Below are positions 17,794 through 27,275 of a stretch of 64,000 nt of DNA, one piece after another (position 1 is the stretch's first letter; each line of letters begins with the position of its first letter). The position numbers were made by a program, and so were the translations under genes. The notes below the pieces were generated by a model that saw only the letters and a program-made list of their open reading frames with translations, was not told the DNA's origin and searched no databases. Origin of the DNA: Pseudonocardia terrae (GTDB taxonomy: Bacteria; Actinomycetota; Actinomycetes; Mycobacteriales; Pseudonocardiaceae). The DNA lies in assembly GCF_021343995.1 (NCBI RefSeq), contig NZ_JAJTTE010000023.1, positions 44,262 to 108,261 on the forward strand. Reading direction: 5' to 3'.

Positions 17794-18423
17794 ATGACTG
17801 GTACGACGTGGCGGGTGCCGCGCAGCAGGGGCGCGCTCGCGGGGCTGCTGCTCGTGCTGCTCGGCGCGTGGGGGGCCCTGATCCCCGTCGTCGGCCCGAT
17901 CTTCGGGTACGGCTACACACCCGACCTGGCCTGGACCATGACACCCGGCCGGTGGTTCCTGCAGGTCCTTCCCGGGGCGGCGGTCTTCGTCGGCGGGCTG
18001 ATCCTGCTGGGCGCCGGGGACCGGGTCAGTGGCACCGTCGGCGGCTGGCTCGCCGCGGCCGGCGGCGCGTGGTTCGTCGTCGGGCCGATCCTGAGCGGGC
18101 TGTGGGACCCGACCGGAGGGTTCGTGGGCCAACCGCTCGGCTCGGTTCCCGGCATGATCACCGCCAAGGCGGTGGCCGAAGAGATCGGGGTCTTCTCCGG
18201 GCTCGGGGTGGTGATCGTGTTCCTCGCCGCGGCCGCGGGCGCGCGGTTCTCGGTGCAGGGCGTGCGCGATGTGCGGGCCGCGGAGGCCGCGCGGGAACGC
18301 CGGGCCGCTCGCGCGCAGGGAGCCGTGCCGACGGGCACCGGCCCCACGCAGCAGGTGGGCGGGGAGACCGAGCGCCTCCGCCCGGCCGAGCGCCCGGACG
18401 ACGATCGCCGGACCGACCGCTGA
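17794..18423 (+). CDS. Four-helix membrane protein of unknown function
   Basis: A 209-residue protein starting at ATG 17794 with a GGCGGAGG ribosome site. Four membrane helices are evident (GALAGLLLVLLGAWGALIPV, AAVFVGGLILLGAG, GGWLAAAGGAWFVVGPILSG, and VFSGLGVVIVFLAAAAGA). The C-terminal ~45 residues are charged and disordered. The loop GYGYTPDLAWTMTPGRWFLQ between helices 1 and 2 is a recognisable pattern in actinobacterial membrane proteins that I have no function for. It ends against the oppositely oriented SGNH hydrolase gene with a GC palindrome between them. Confidence 0.7.
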   Translation: MTGTTWRVPRSRGALAGLLLVLLGAWGALIPVVGPIFGYGYTPDLAWTMTPGRWFLQVLPGAAVFVGGLILLGAGDRVSGTVGGWLAAAGGAWFVVGPILSGLWDPTGGFVGQPLGSVPGMITAKAVAEEIGVFSGLGVVIVFLAAAAGARFSVQGVRDVRAAEAARERRAARAQGAVPTGTGPTQQVGGETERLRPAERPDDDRRTDR

Positions 18424-18431
18424 GCCGCGCT

Positions 18432-18447
18432 CGCCGGCCGGCCGGCG
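18432..18447. terminator. Bidirectional GC hairpin between convergent genes
   Basis: CGCCGGCCGGCCGGCG is a perfect 16-bp palindrome in the 24-bp gap between two convergent genes. It could act as a stem for both, although no T-run follows and such GC palindromes also occur by chance in this genome. Confidence 0.3.
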
Positions 18448-19953
18448 TCAGGGTCCTGCCGGGAGTGCGGCTGCGAGGGCGGCGGCCAGGCGCAGCTCAC
18501 CGACCGCGGTGGGATGGAACGGGAACGGGTCGGACAGGCCCTGTAGATCCGAGCCCATGCCGTCCCGGTCCGGCGTGCAGAGTGGGGTGAGCGCAGGCTG
18601 GGCGACGGTGAAGCCGTACTTCTCGGCGCCCGTGCTGAGCACCCGGTTGAGCTGGGCGTTGTCGTCGACGAGCAGGTCCACCTTGTGCGCGTCCAGGCCG
18701 GGGACACCGGCGGGGCCGCGCATGTCCGGGCATGCCGGGTCCGGATGGGTGGGGAACGGGTCGTAGGAGGTCATGACGACGACCTGCGGCGAGCCGGGCA
18801 GGGCCGCGAGGTCCGCGAGCAGGGCGCCGTAGTCGTGGTCGAAGGCCGCCAGGCGCAGGGCTAACTCGCCGGCGCTGAGGCGGTCGTCGCAGGTGCTCAT
18901 GCCGTAGCAGTAGCGCAGGAAGTCGGACCAGGCGAGGTCGTTCGGCCCGATCGCGACGACGACCCAGTCGAGGCCGCTGACCTGCTCGAGCCGGCCGACC
19001 TGCGGCGGCACCGTGACGTCGCCGTGCTTCTGGGGGCCGATCAGGCCGTCCGCGATGCTCGCCCCCGAGCAGGCGAGGTTCAGCACCCTGGTGTTCCGCA
19101 GGAGGCCCAGCTCGGCGGCGGCCGAATCCGCGCTTCGTCCGCACGCCGTGTCGACGGCGCTCGGGTTCGGTGCGGGGGGGCCGCCGACCCGGGCGACCCG
19201 GGAGTCGCCGATGACCGCACCGGTGTAGCCGACGACGGGTGGGCCGATCGGTGCCGGCGTCACGTGTGCGACCCCCACGAGATCGTTCAGGGAGTGGACG
19301 TGGGCGAGGCCGCGGGTCGTACCGCGATAGGCGGCGGCCCCGCTCGCGCCCCAGGCCCCCAGCGCCACGACGACGGCGACCACGGTCATCCGGCCGATCG
19401 TCCCCGCGTAGCGACGGGCCAGCTCGTTGATGCGGACCGGCTCCTCCCGGGCGTCCCGGCGCAGCGCCAGCAGGATCCGCAGGCAACCGGCGATGCCGCT
19501 GCCGGCGAGGGCGACGAGAACCATGCCGAGTAGGCCCCACAAGTACCAGGTCACGAAGCCGCGAACGAGGGTGTCCACGATCGAGGACCTGGTCGGCTGA
19601 GGGGAGTCCGGGCTCAGCGCCGCAGCTGCGGCCGGCCCCCGCTGGATGGGACCGAGCGCCAGACGAGGCCGCAAGGGCCCGTGCACCTGGATGTCCCGCA
19701 GGTCGAAGCGCGTGTTGCCGAGCTGGACGAGCTGGGCGGGCCCGGACAGCGACGGGTCCGGTGGCCGCGCGCTGAGCGCGATGTCCTGGCCGAACACCCG
19801 GACGTGCTGCGGCGGTGTCAGGACGACCACGAGCGGGAGCCCGACGATCAGGATCCCGGCGGCGAGCAGCAGGGTCGGGACGGAGCGGGCCTCCCGGAGC
19901 AGCGCACGGAGCCAGCCGGCCCGCGGGGTGGAGGTCGGTCGCCGGACCGCCAA
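18448..19953 (-). CDS. Membrane-anchored SGNH/GDSL-family hydrolase
   Basis: A ~501-residue protein. TTG at 19953 is chosen because GAAGGAGG precedes it by 4 nt; the frame is open to 20034. Helices near residues 25-45, 120-150 and 190-215 anchor it, and the C-terminal ~280 residues form an SGNH hydrolase. The Ser sits in VIGDSRVAR (~245), block III reads AIGPNDLAW, and the catalytic Asp/His lie in SDPFPFHPTAVGE near the end. Such domains remove acetyl or acyl groups from sugars, peptidoglycan or lipids. Similar proteins in actinobacteria carry an acyltransferase-3 domain; here the extra helices are not of that type. It converges on the four-helix membrane protein gene. Substrate unknown. Confidence 0.78.
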   Translation of the reverse strand: MAVRRPTSTPRAGWLRALLREARSVPTLLLAAGILIVGLPLVVVLTPPQHVRVFGQDIALSARPPDPSLSGPAQLVQLGNTRFDLRDIQVHGPLRPRLALGPIQRGPAAAAALSPDSPQPTRSSIVDTLVRGFVTWYLWGLLGMVLVALAGSGIAGCLRILLALRRDAREEPVRINELARRYAGTIGRMTVVAVVVALGAWGASGAAAYRGTTRGLAHVHSLNDLVGVAHVTPAPIGPPVVGYTGAVIGDSRVARVGGPPAPNPSAVDTACGRSADSAAAELGLLRNTRVLNLACSGASIADGLIGPQKHGDVTVPPQVGRLEQVSGLDWVVVAIGPNDLAWSDFLRYCYGMSTCDDRLSAGELALRLAAFDHDYGALLADLAALPGSPQVVVMTSYDPFPTHPDPACPDMRGPAGVPGLDAHKVDLLVDDNAQLNRVLSTGAEKYGFTVAQPALTPLCTPDRDGMGSDLQGLSDPFPFHPTAVGELRLAAALAAALPAGP

Positions 19954-20347
19954 GGTGCCTCCTTCGTGCTCCGACTCGTATGCAGGGGTGGACGTCTGTG
20001 CATCCCGTCGGGTCGACGCCCTTGCCCGCGGCACCGCTGGGTGATGCCCCGCCGCCGGACCCGCCCTGCACGCGCGGACGGGATCGTCAGGGGATCGTCA
20101 GACGGTCCGGACCCTCCGGCGCCCCGCCCTGGCGCGGGTATCCGGTGGACCCATGCGCACCCCGGATCTCCGCGGCTCGCTGTCCCAGCGGTCACCAGCC
20201 GGGTCGCCGAACACCTCGGCGGGCACAGTCGTCACACAATCGTCAGCCCTTTCGTGCGCCGCGACAACAATTGCGGGTACGCACACGATGAGGGGCAGCT
20301 CAGGCATACCGGCTTCCGCAGCGAGGCCGGACGGGAGGAGGAAGGAC
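19954..20347 (+). other. Divergent intergenic region
   Basis: The 394 bp between the SGNH hydrolase (minus) and the DUF3040-like gene (plus) must hold promoters for both. A tandem GGGATCGTCAG pair lies at about 20080-20101. An AT-richer stretch (GACAACAATTGCGGGTAC, ~20260-20277) is the best promoter candidate for the plus-strand genes. I see no gene here. Confidence 0.4.
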
Positions 20348-20650
20348 ATGCTCAGCCACCGGGACAAGCAGACATGGGCGGAGATCGAGCGTCACCTCCT
20401 GGCCGACCCTGACATCGCCCGTCTGGTCCGGCAGACGAAGGCGGGCCCCGTCCCGGCGCCGGTCCGCTGGTTGCGGGACGGGAGGGGCATCCCCGTCACG
20501 CTCGTCGTGGCGCTCCTGATCATGGTGCTGTGCGCCGTGGTGGGTCTGATCCTGCCGGCACTGCTGTGTGCCGGGTTGGCGGCGCTGACCCTGGTCGTGC
20601 ACGCCGCGACACATCCGACCGGGCGCCCCGGCGACCGGCCCGGCCAATGA
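20348..20650 (+). CDS. DUF3040-like small membrane protein
   Basis: A 100-residue protein starting at ATG 20348 after GGAGGAAGG. The N-terminal LSHRDKQTWAEIERHLLAD resembles the DUF3040 opening helix (SEHEQRxLxxIERxL), and two membrane helices follow (~48-66 and ~68-86). Proteins of this type are common in actinobacteria and have no known activity. The stop overlaps the start of the next gene (ATGA), so both are made from one transcript. The family call is by pattern only. Confidence 0.6.
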   Translation: MLSHRDKQTWAEIERHLLADPDIARLVRQTKAGPVPAPVRWLRDGRGIPVTLVVALLIMVLCAVVGLILPALLCAGLAALTLVVHAATHPTGRPGDRPGQ

Positions 20651-20985
20651 CGGCGCACGCCGGGGCGCTGGCGATCGGGACGCCGCGCCCGGACACCTAC
20701 GTCATCGGGGTGACGGGCACCCTGGACCGCATCCTCGGCGCCCGGCTGCGGCGGCTCGTCGACGCCCGCCTCCTGTTCGTCACCACCGCCGGCGGCCCGA
20801 CACGGCACATCCTGGTCGACCTCGCCGGAGTGGAGGAGGTGACCAGTGGTGCCGAGGCGCTGGAGCAGGCCCGGCGGGCGGCCGAGGAACATGGCGTGCA
20901 CCTGCAGATCATCGGAGCTGACCCGGCCCCCGCGGGTTCGGCCCCTGCGGTGCTGTTTCCCTTCGGGCAGCCCGCGCCGGGGTGA
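20647..20985 (+). CDS. STAS-like domain protein (anti-sigma antagonist type)
   Basis: A 112-residue protein. The pattern YVIGVTGTLDRILGARLRRL, then HILVDLAGVEEVTSGAEAL and HGVHLQIIG, fits the alternating strand-helix core of STAS domains, with VDLAGV in the position of the conserved DLSGV loop. STAS proteins in actinobacteria bind anti-sigma factors, often under phosphorylation of a Ser in that loop; here the loop has T-S after VEEV, which could serve. It is coupled by a 4-bp overlap to the DUF3040-like gene. The link to a particular sigma factor is unknown. Confidence 0.55.
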   Translation: MTAHAGALAIGTPRPDTYVIGVTGTLDRILGARLRRLVDARLLFVTTAGGPTRHILVDLAGVEEVTSGAEALEQARRAAEEHGVHLQIIGADPAPAGSAPAVLFPFGQPAPG

Positions 20986-21173
20986 GCCGCCGGGCCCGCC
21001 CGCGCCGGCAGCGGCGAGCCGGTGCCGAATGCGCCCCGCCGGCGAGTAAGGAAGCTTCACCTCGGTGCTGCCCTCGGCCATCGCCGGCGACGGCGAGCCC
21101 GACATACAGTGCGCCGAGGCCGGCTCGTCCCCAGGGACGGAACGAGCCGGCCAGCGCGATCCGGAGAAGGCGC

Positions 21174-22352
<1,179 letters not shown>

Positions 22353-22414
22353 GCGGCTGATCGTGCTGGTCGCGACCCCGTTCGCCGTCTGTGCCTCGGT
22401 CGACGCCGCCGGCG

Positions 22415-22760
22415 GGCAACGTCGTGAGACCGAGCACTGGGTGCTGCTGCTCGGGGCACTCGGGTCCGTCCTGATGGCCGGCGCGACCGACCTGCTGCTG
22501 TTCGCGGCGTTCCTGCTGGCCAGCAGCCCTCTCTACGCCCTCGTCGGCTGGTCGGCGACGTCGACCGGAACCGGGTCGGCACCCCGCCCACCGCGGTGTT
22601 CCTCGGCGAGCTCGCCGTCTTCACCGCCCTCGTCGACGGCGGGATGGCCTGGCTGACCGTCCTCGCCATCGTCAACACCGTGGCCAGCCTGTTCTACTAC
22701 CTGCGCTGGATCGCGCCGCTGTTCACAACCCCGGCGCCCACTGCCGGTCCATCCGAGAAC
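22415..22760 (+). pseudogene. NADH-quinone oxidoreductase subunit N (nuoN) remnant
   Basis: Two short pieces of NuoN are recognisable: [20 protein letters not shown] followed by [22 protein letters not shown] (to ~22552), and in another frame VGTPPTAVFLGELAVFTALV followed by WLTVLAIVNTVASLFYYLRW (22570-22715). The large middle of the protein is deleted and the pieces are out of frame. No other nuo genes are nearby. The fragment abuts the truncated copper ATPase and precedes copy 2 of the 83-bp repeat, marking this as a junction of rearranged DNA. Confidence 0.72.
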
Positions 22761-22876
22761 CATGGCCTCAGCTCAGGCGCCGCTGGGCCACCGGCGCCGC
22801 GGTGGTCGCCGCTCTCACCACATCGGAGTGGGCGCTCAAGCACTGTGGCGGCTGCTCACCAGCGTGTGCCTTGAGG

Positions 22877-22959
22877 AAGTTCTCTGGTCGGCCGTCTACC
22901 CGCCGATATCGCTGCAGGTGAGATCTGGGTGGTGTCGGCGACAAGTTCGAGAGCTGAGG
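22877..22959 (+). repeat. 83-bp direct repeat, copy 2
   Basis: This copy runs from AAGTTCTCTGGTCGGCC to TTCGAGAGCTGAGG and matches 16689-16771 at 73 of 83 positions without gaps. It lies between the nuoN remnant and the FMN glutamate-synthase-like gene (start 23013). In one frame both copies end an open stretch with the same residues (KF.GRP.T.R.RCR-stop), but the identity continues ~40 bp past that stop, so the conservation is probably not protein-driven. Confidence 0.8.
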
Positions 22960-23012
22960 GCCCGGGGCCGCAGGATCTGCGGACCGCCCCCGGACGGTGC
23001 ACACTGCGCGCC

Positions 23013-24560
23013 GTGGGATGGGGCCGGTGGGTGGTTCCCTGGGCGGCCGCGCTCGGCGTCGCGGCGCACGACCTGGTCCAACGCCGGCACGCTCTGCTGC
23101 GGAACTTCCCGGTCGTCGGCCACGGCCGGTACCTGATCGAGGCGATCGGGCCGGAGCTGCGCCAGTACGTCGTGGCGGGCAACGACGAGGAGCGCCCCTT
23201 CAGCCGGGACCAGCGCCGGTGGGTCTACGCCTCCGCCAAGCGCGAGAACAACTACTTCGGGTTCGGCACCGACAACGACGTCGAGCACACCCCCGGCTAC
23301 GTGATCATCAAGCACCGCACCTTCGGCCGGACCACGCCCACGCACCCGCACCCCCAGGGGGAGGAGTCGGTGTGGCTGCCGTGCGCGAAGGTCCTCGGCG
23401 CCCCCCGCGGCCGGCGCGCGGCCTTCCGGCCCGACTCGGTCGTGAACATCTCCGGGATGAGCTACGGGTCGTTGTCCGGCCACGCGATCGAGGCGCTCAA
23501 CCGGGGAGCGGCGGCCGCGGGGTGCCTGCAGAACACGGGCGAGGGCGGGATCGCGGCGCAGCACCGGTGCGGCGGCGAGCTGATCTGGCAGCTCGGCACC
23601 GCCTACTTCGGCTGCCGGGACGAGCAGGGCCGGTTCGACCTGCAGCGGCTCAAGGACGGCGTCGCCGGGGCGCCGGTGCGCGCGCTGGAGATCAAGCTGA
23701 GCCAGGGTGCGAAGCCGGGTCTGGGCGGCCTGCTCCCCGGGGTGAAGGTCACGGCGGAGATCGCCGCGGTCCGCGGGATACCGGTCGGGCAGGACTGTGT
23801 GAGCCCGTCGCGGCACACGGCGTTCCGGGACGCGGACGAGCTGCTGGACTGGGTCGAGATGCTGGCCGACGAGACCGGGCTGCCGGTGGGGATCAAGTCC
23901 GCCGTCGGCGACCTGGGGTTCTGGACGGAGCTCACCGACCTGATGGCGCGGACCGGGCGCGGGGTCGACTTCGTGACTGTGGACGGGGGCGAGGGCGGGA
24001 CCGGCGCGTCGCCGCTGGTGTTCACCGACTCCGTCGCGCTGCCGTTCCGGCTCGGGTTCGGCCGGGTGTACCGGGAGTTCGCGCTGCGCGGCCTGCACGA
24101 GCAGGTCGTCTTCGTCGGATCGGGGAAGCTCGGGCTGCCGGACAACGCCGTCGTCGCGTTCGCGCTCGGGGCGGACATGGTCAACGTGGCGCGCGAGGCC
24201 ATGCTCGCCATCGGCTGCATCCAGGCCCAGAAGTGCCACACGGACACCTGCCCTACGGGGGTCGCCACCCAGAACCGCTGGCTCGCGCATGGCCTCGACC
24301 CGACGCTGAAGTCCGCCCGGCTGGCCAACTACGTCCTGACCCTGCGGCGAGACCTGGGCAAGGTCGCCGAGGCGGCGGGCGTCGAGCATCCCGGGCTGAT
24401 CCGCACGGACGACGTCGAGATCCTCGACGGCCAGACCGTGGCCAGGCTCCTGCACGAGGTGTACGACTACCGTCCGGAGTGGGGGCTGCCGTCGCGCCGG
24501 GACCAGGAGGAGGTCGTCGCCCTGCTGCGGGAGGGCCGGCCGCACCCGGCGCGCGCCTGA
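23013..24560 (+). CDS. FMN-binding glutamate synthase family protein
   Basis: A 515-residue protein of the stand-alone glutamate-synthase-like family: one N-terminal membrane-like helix (~5-22) and then the FMN/Fe-S TIM barrel of the GOGAT synthase domain. MSYGSLS (~150), NTGEGGIAAQH, VDGGEGGTGASP (~325) and the Cys cluster KCHTDTCPTGVATQN (~405) are visible; the last binds a 3Fe-4S centre in true GOGAT. It lacks the amidotransferase domain, so glutamate synthesis from glutamine is unlikely; the physiological reaction of this family is unsettled. The GTG at 23013 is preferred: CACACT (23000-23005) sits 7 nt before it as a leaderless -10. It stands alone beside the 83-bp repeat. Confidence 0.88.
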   Translation: MGWGRWVVPWAAALGVAAHDLVQRRHALLRNFPVVGHGRYLIEAIGPELRQYVVAGNDEERPFSRDQRRWVYASAKRENNYFGFGTDNDVEHTPGYVIIKHRTFGRTTPTHPHPQGEESVWLPCAKVLGAPRGRRAAFRPDSVVNISGMSYGSLSGHAIEALNRGAAAAGCLQNTGEGGIAAQHRCGGELIWQLGTAYFGCRDEQGRFDLQRLKDGVAGAPVRALEIKLSQGAKPGLGGLLPGVKVTAEIAAVRGIPVGQDCVSPSRHTAFRDADELLDWVEMLADETGLPVGIKSAVGDLGFWTELTDLMARTGRGVDFVTVDGGEGGTGASPLVFTDSVALPFRLGFGRVYREFALRGLHEQVVFVGSGKLGLPDNAVVAFALGADMVNVAREAMLAIGCIQAQKCHTDTCPTGVATQNRWLAHGLDPTLKSARLANYVLTLRRDLGKVAEAAGVEHPGLIRTDDVEILDGQTVARLLHEVYDYRPEWGLPSRRDQEEVVALLREGRPHPARA

Positions 24561-24846
24561 GCGCGCCCTCTCGGGGTGCTCGTTCGGCCCGACGGCGAAC
24601 TGCTCTCCGACCGCCGGGTCCGGCGCTACACGCGCAGCCAGGTGGAGCGGCCCTGGCGGTGAGGGACGGCGCCGAGGCGTCCATCGCGACCGCCCGCCCG
24701 CCGATCAGCCCTGACGTGTCCGCCTGAACGGACGTCCTCCCGAGGCGACCGGACCCATTTCCCTGCGATCGCGGGGACCGGGGTTGACGTCGGCGAGCTG
24801 TGGGGGATCCGGCGCCCCGACAGCACCCACCGAGGAGGAGGCGACG

Positions 24847-26061
24847 ATGTCGTCAGCACAACCGGCCGCCGGATCCGGACCGGACCCGGCCGACTCGTCC
24901 GATCGCCTGCAGGACGCGATGATCGCGTTCAACGACGAGGTCTTCGAGACCCTGCAGAAGCTGCTCAAGGCCCAGCAGGAGCTGGTGCGCGCCGTCATCG
25001 GGGCGGCCTCGATGCCGGGTTCGGCCGAGGCGGACGAGGGTGGGCAGGACGCGGCGGGCGCGCAGGACGCCGGCACGGGCGAGACCGGCGACGGGGAACC
25101 GGAGGTCATCTTCCCGCTCGACACCGCCGCGGAGAGCCCCGAGGGCGCGGAGGTCGACTCCGGCCGGCGCGCGGACGCCGAGAACGAGGCCGACGAGGGC
25201 GCGAGCGCCGAGGTGCCCCCCGACGCGGACTGGCTGCTCGACGCCGAGGCTGCCGAAGGCGCTGAAGCAGACGAGGAGGACGACCGGGGCGCCCGCGCCG
25301 AGAGCGACGAGGCGCACGACGCGGCGGCCGCCGAGGGCGACGACACGGACACGGAGACCGGGGAGAGCGACGAGGGCGAAGTCGACGCGAGCGACGGCGC
25401 AGAGGACGAGGCACCGCCCGACGCGGACTGGGTGCTCGACGCGGGGGCCGCTGGAGCAGACGACGAGAGCGACGAGTCTGGGAGCGACGACACTGCCGAG
25501 GCTGAGTCCGGCGAAGGCGTGGAGGACGAGGTCGAGGCTGAGGTCGACGACGGCCCAGAGGACGAGGGCGATGAGGGAGCCGATGCCGAGGCCGGCGAGG
25601 AGGGGGCCGCGGAGGGTGACGACGGTGCCGAGGACGAGGTGTGCGTCGACGACGGGTCCGAAGAGGACGATGCCGGCGACGAGGACCCCGACGCCCTCTC
25701 CGACGACGATATCCGCATGGCGGCCGACGCGATGGTCGAGGCGGTGAACGCGGCTGCGGCGGAGGAGGGCTCGGGCGGCCTCGACGCCCGGGACGGCGAC
25801 GAGGACGAGGAGACCGCATCCGCCGGATCCGACGACCTGACCGACGACGGAACAGGGGAGACCGCGGAGGACGACGCAGACGACGTCGAGGACGAGGCCG
25901 GGAGCTCCGCCGACAGCGGCGCCGAGGACGCAGGCTCCGCGGAGGAGCCCGCCAACGGGGGCGCTGGCTCGACCGGCGACTCCACCGGCTCGAAGAAGCG
26001 GCGGGCGGCACGCCGTAGCGGATCCCCGCACGGGAAGGTGCGCGCGGCGTCCGACGGCTGA
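24847..26061 (+). CDS. Highly acidic, intrinsically disordered repeat protein
   Basis: A 404-residue protein starting at ATG 24847 behind GAGGAGGAGGCG. The first ~60 residues form a predicted amphipathic helix (DRLQDAMIAFNDEVFETLQK). Residues ~75-380 are overwhelmingly Asp, Glu, Ala and Gly with two copies of a PPDADWLLDA / PPDADWVLDA motif (~120 and ~195). The tail is basic (GSKKRRAARRSGSPHGKVR). No family is recognised. The layout (helix, acidic tract, basic end) fits a scaffold, a chromatin or polymer-binding protein, or a counter-ion buffer; none of these is shown. It lies at the border between the accessory region and the conserved core. Confidence 0.7.
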   Translation: MSSAQPAAGSGPDPADSSDRLQDAMIAFNDEVFETLQKLLKAQQELVRAVIGAASMPGSAEADEGGQDAAGAQDAGTGETGDGEPEVIFPLDTAAESPEGAEVDSGRRADAENEADEGASAEVPPDADWLLDAEAAEGAEADEEDDRGARAESDEAHDAAAAEGDDTDTETGESDEGEVDASDGAEDEAPPDADWVLDAGAAGADDESDESGSDDTAEAESGEGVEDEVEAEVDDGPEDEGDEGADAEAGEEGAAEGDDGAEDEVCVDDGSEEDDAGDEDPDALSDDDIRMAADAMVEAVNAAAAEEGSGGLDARDGDEDEETASAGSDDLTDDGTGETAEDDADDVEDEAGSSADSGAEDAGSAEEPANGGAGSTGDSTGSKKRRAARRSGSPHGKVRAASDG

Positions 26062-26268
26062 ACGCTGCGGCCGCGGGGACGGGAGCGCCGCCCCGCCCCG
26101 CGGCCCGCGCCGTCGGAGGGGCAGCAGGCCGCCCCGTCGGGACGAGCACTCGACCTGGCTGAGCCTCCCAGCTCCGCCGCACCACCATCGGCCCTCCCCG
26201 GCCCATCCGATCGGCGGGCCTGGTCACGGTGCGGGTACGGGGGAGGCACGGACCGGTAACCTGATCGC

Positions 26269-27258
26269 GTGCGACTGGGTGTGCTCGACGTCGGCTCCAA
26301 CACCGTCCACCTGCTCGTGGTGGACGCCCGGCGGGGCGGTCACCCGACCCCCGCGACCTCGCAGAAGGCGGAGCTGCGCCTGGCCGAGCACCTGCAGCCC
26401 GACGGTTCGCTGAGCAGGTTCGGCGTCGACTCGCTGATCGCCGCCGTGCACACCGCGCGGGACTCCGCCGGCGAACTGGGCTGCGACGACCTGCTGGCCT
26501 TCGCCACCTCCGCGCTGCGCGACGCCACCAACTCGGCCGCGGTCCTGGCGAAGGTGCGCGCCGACACCGGCGTCGCGCTCGAGGTGCTGCCCGGCGAGGA
26601 CGAGGCGCGCTACACCTTCCTCGCCGTCCGCCGCTGGTACGGCTGGTCGGCCGGGCGGCTGCTGTGCCTGGACATCGGCGGGGGTTCGCTGGAGCTCGCG
26701 GCGGGCCGGGACGAGCACCCCGCCGCGGCCGCGTCGTTGCCGCTGGGGGCGGGCCGGCTGACGCGCGAGTGGTTCACCGGCGACCCGCCGTCGCGCCGGG
26801 AGATCGAGGCGCTCCGGGAGAAGGTCGACGCCGACCTCGCACCGATCGCCCGCGAGCTGCGCAAGCTGGGGGAGCCCGACCTCGCCGTCGGCACGTCGAA
26901 GACCTTCCGCTCGCTGGCCCGGCTGACGGGCGCGGCGCCGTCCGGCGCGGGCATGCGGGCCCGGCGGGTACTGACCCACGCGGGGCTGCGGCAGCTCGGG
27001 TCGTTCATCAGCCGCATGTCGTCCGGGGACCTCGCGGAGCTGGAGGGCGTGAGCCCGAGCCGGGCGCACCAGCTCGTCGCGGGCGCGGTCGTCGCGGAGG
27101 GCGCGATGCGGGCGCTGAAGGTCACGGAACTCGACATCTGTCCGTGGGCGTTGCGCGAGGGAGTGATCCTCCGACGGCTCGACACCCTCGACGGGTCGAC
27201 CAGGGACGACCGCTCGGCGCAGGACGCGCCCGGATCACTTGGACGCTTGACGTCGTGA
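26269..27258 (+). CDS. Ppx/GppA family exopolyphosphatase/pppGpp phosphohydrolase
   Basis: A 329-residue protein with the ASKHA-fold motifs of the family: [20 protein letters not shown] at the N-terminus (phosphate-1 loop), then the catalytic region [11 protein letters not shown] and [11 protein letters not shown], and [11 protein letters not shown] (~138-148; phosphate-2). Members cleave terminal phosphates of polyphosphate or convert pppGpp to ppGpp. The length fits the short actinobacterial type (Rv0496-like). The GTG start has TAACCT (26257-26262) 6 nt upstream, suggesting a leaderless message. The order ppx, membrane protein, TIM barrel, thioesterase, proC matches that of M. tuberculosis as I recall. 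Substrate preference cannot be read from sequence. Confidence 0.9.
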   Translation: MRLGVLDVGSNTVHLLVVDARRGGHPTPATSQKAELRLAEHLQPDGSLSRFGVDSLIAAVHTARDSAGELGCDDLLAFATSALRDATNSAAVLAKVRADTGVALEVLPGEDEARYTFLAVRRWYGWSAGRLLCLDIGGGSLELAAGRDEHPAAAASLPLGAGRLTREWFTGDPPSRREIEALREKVDADLAPIARELRKLGEPDLAVGTSKTFRSLARLTGAAPSGAGMRARRVLTHAGLRQLGSFISRMSSGDLAELEGVSPSRAHQLVAGAVVAEGAMRALKVTELDICPWALREGVILRRLDTLDGSTRDDRSAQDAPGSLGRLTS

Positions 27259-27275
27259 GGGGCACGGTGTAGCGG

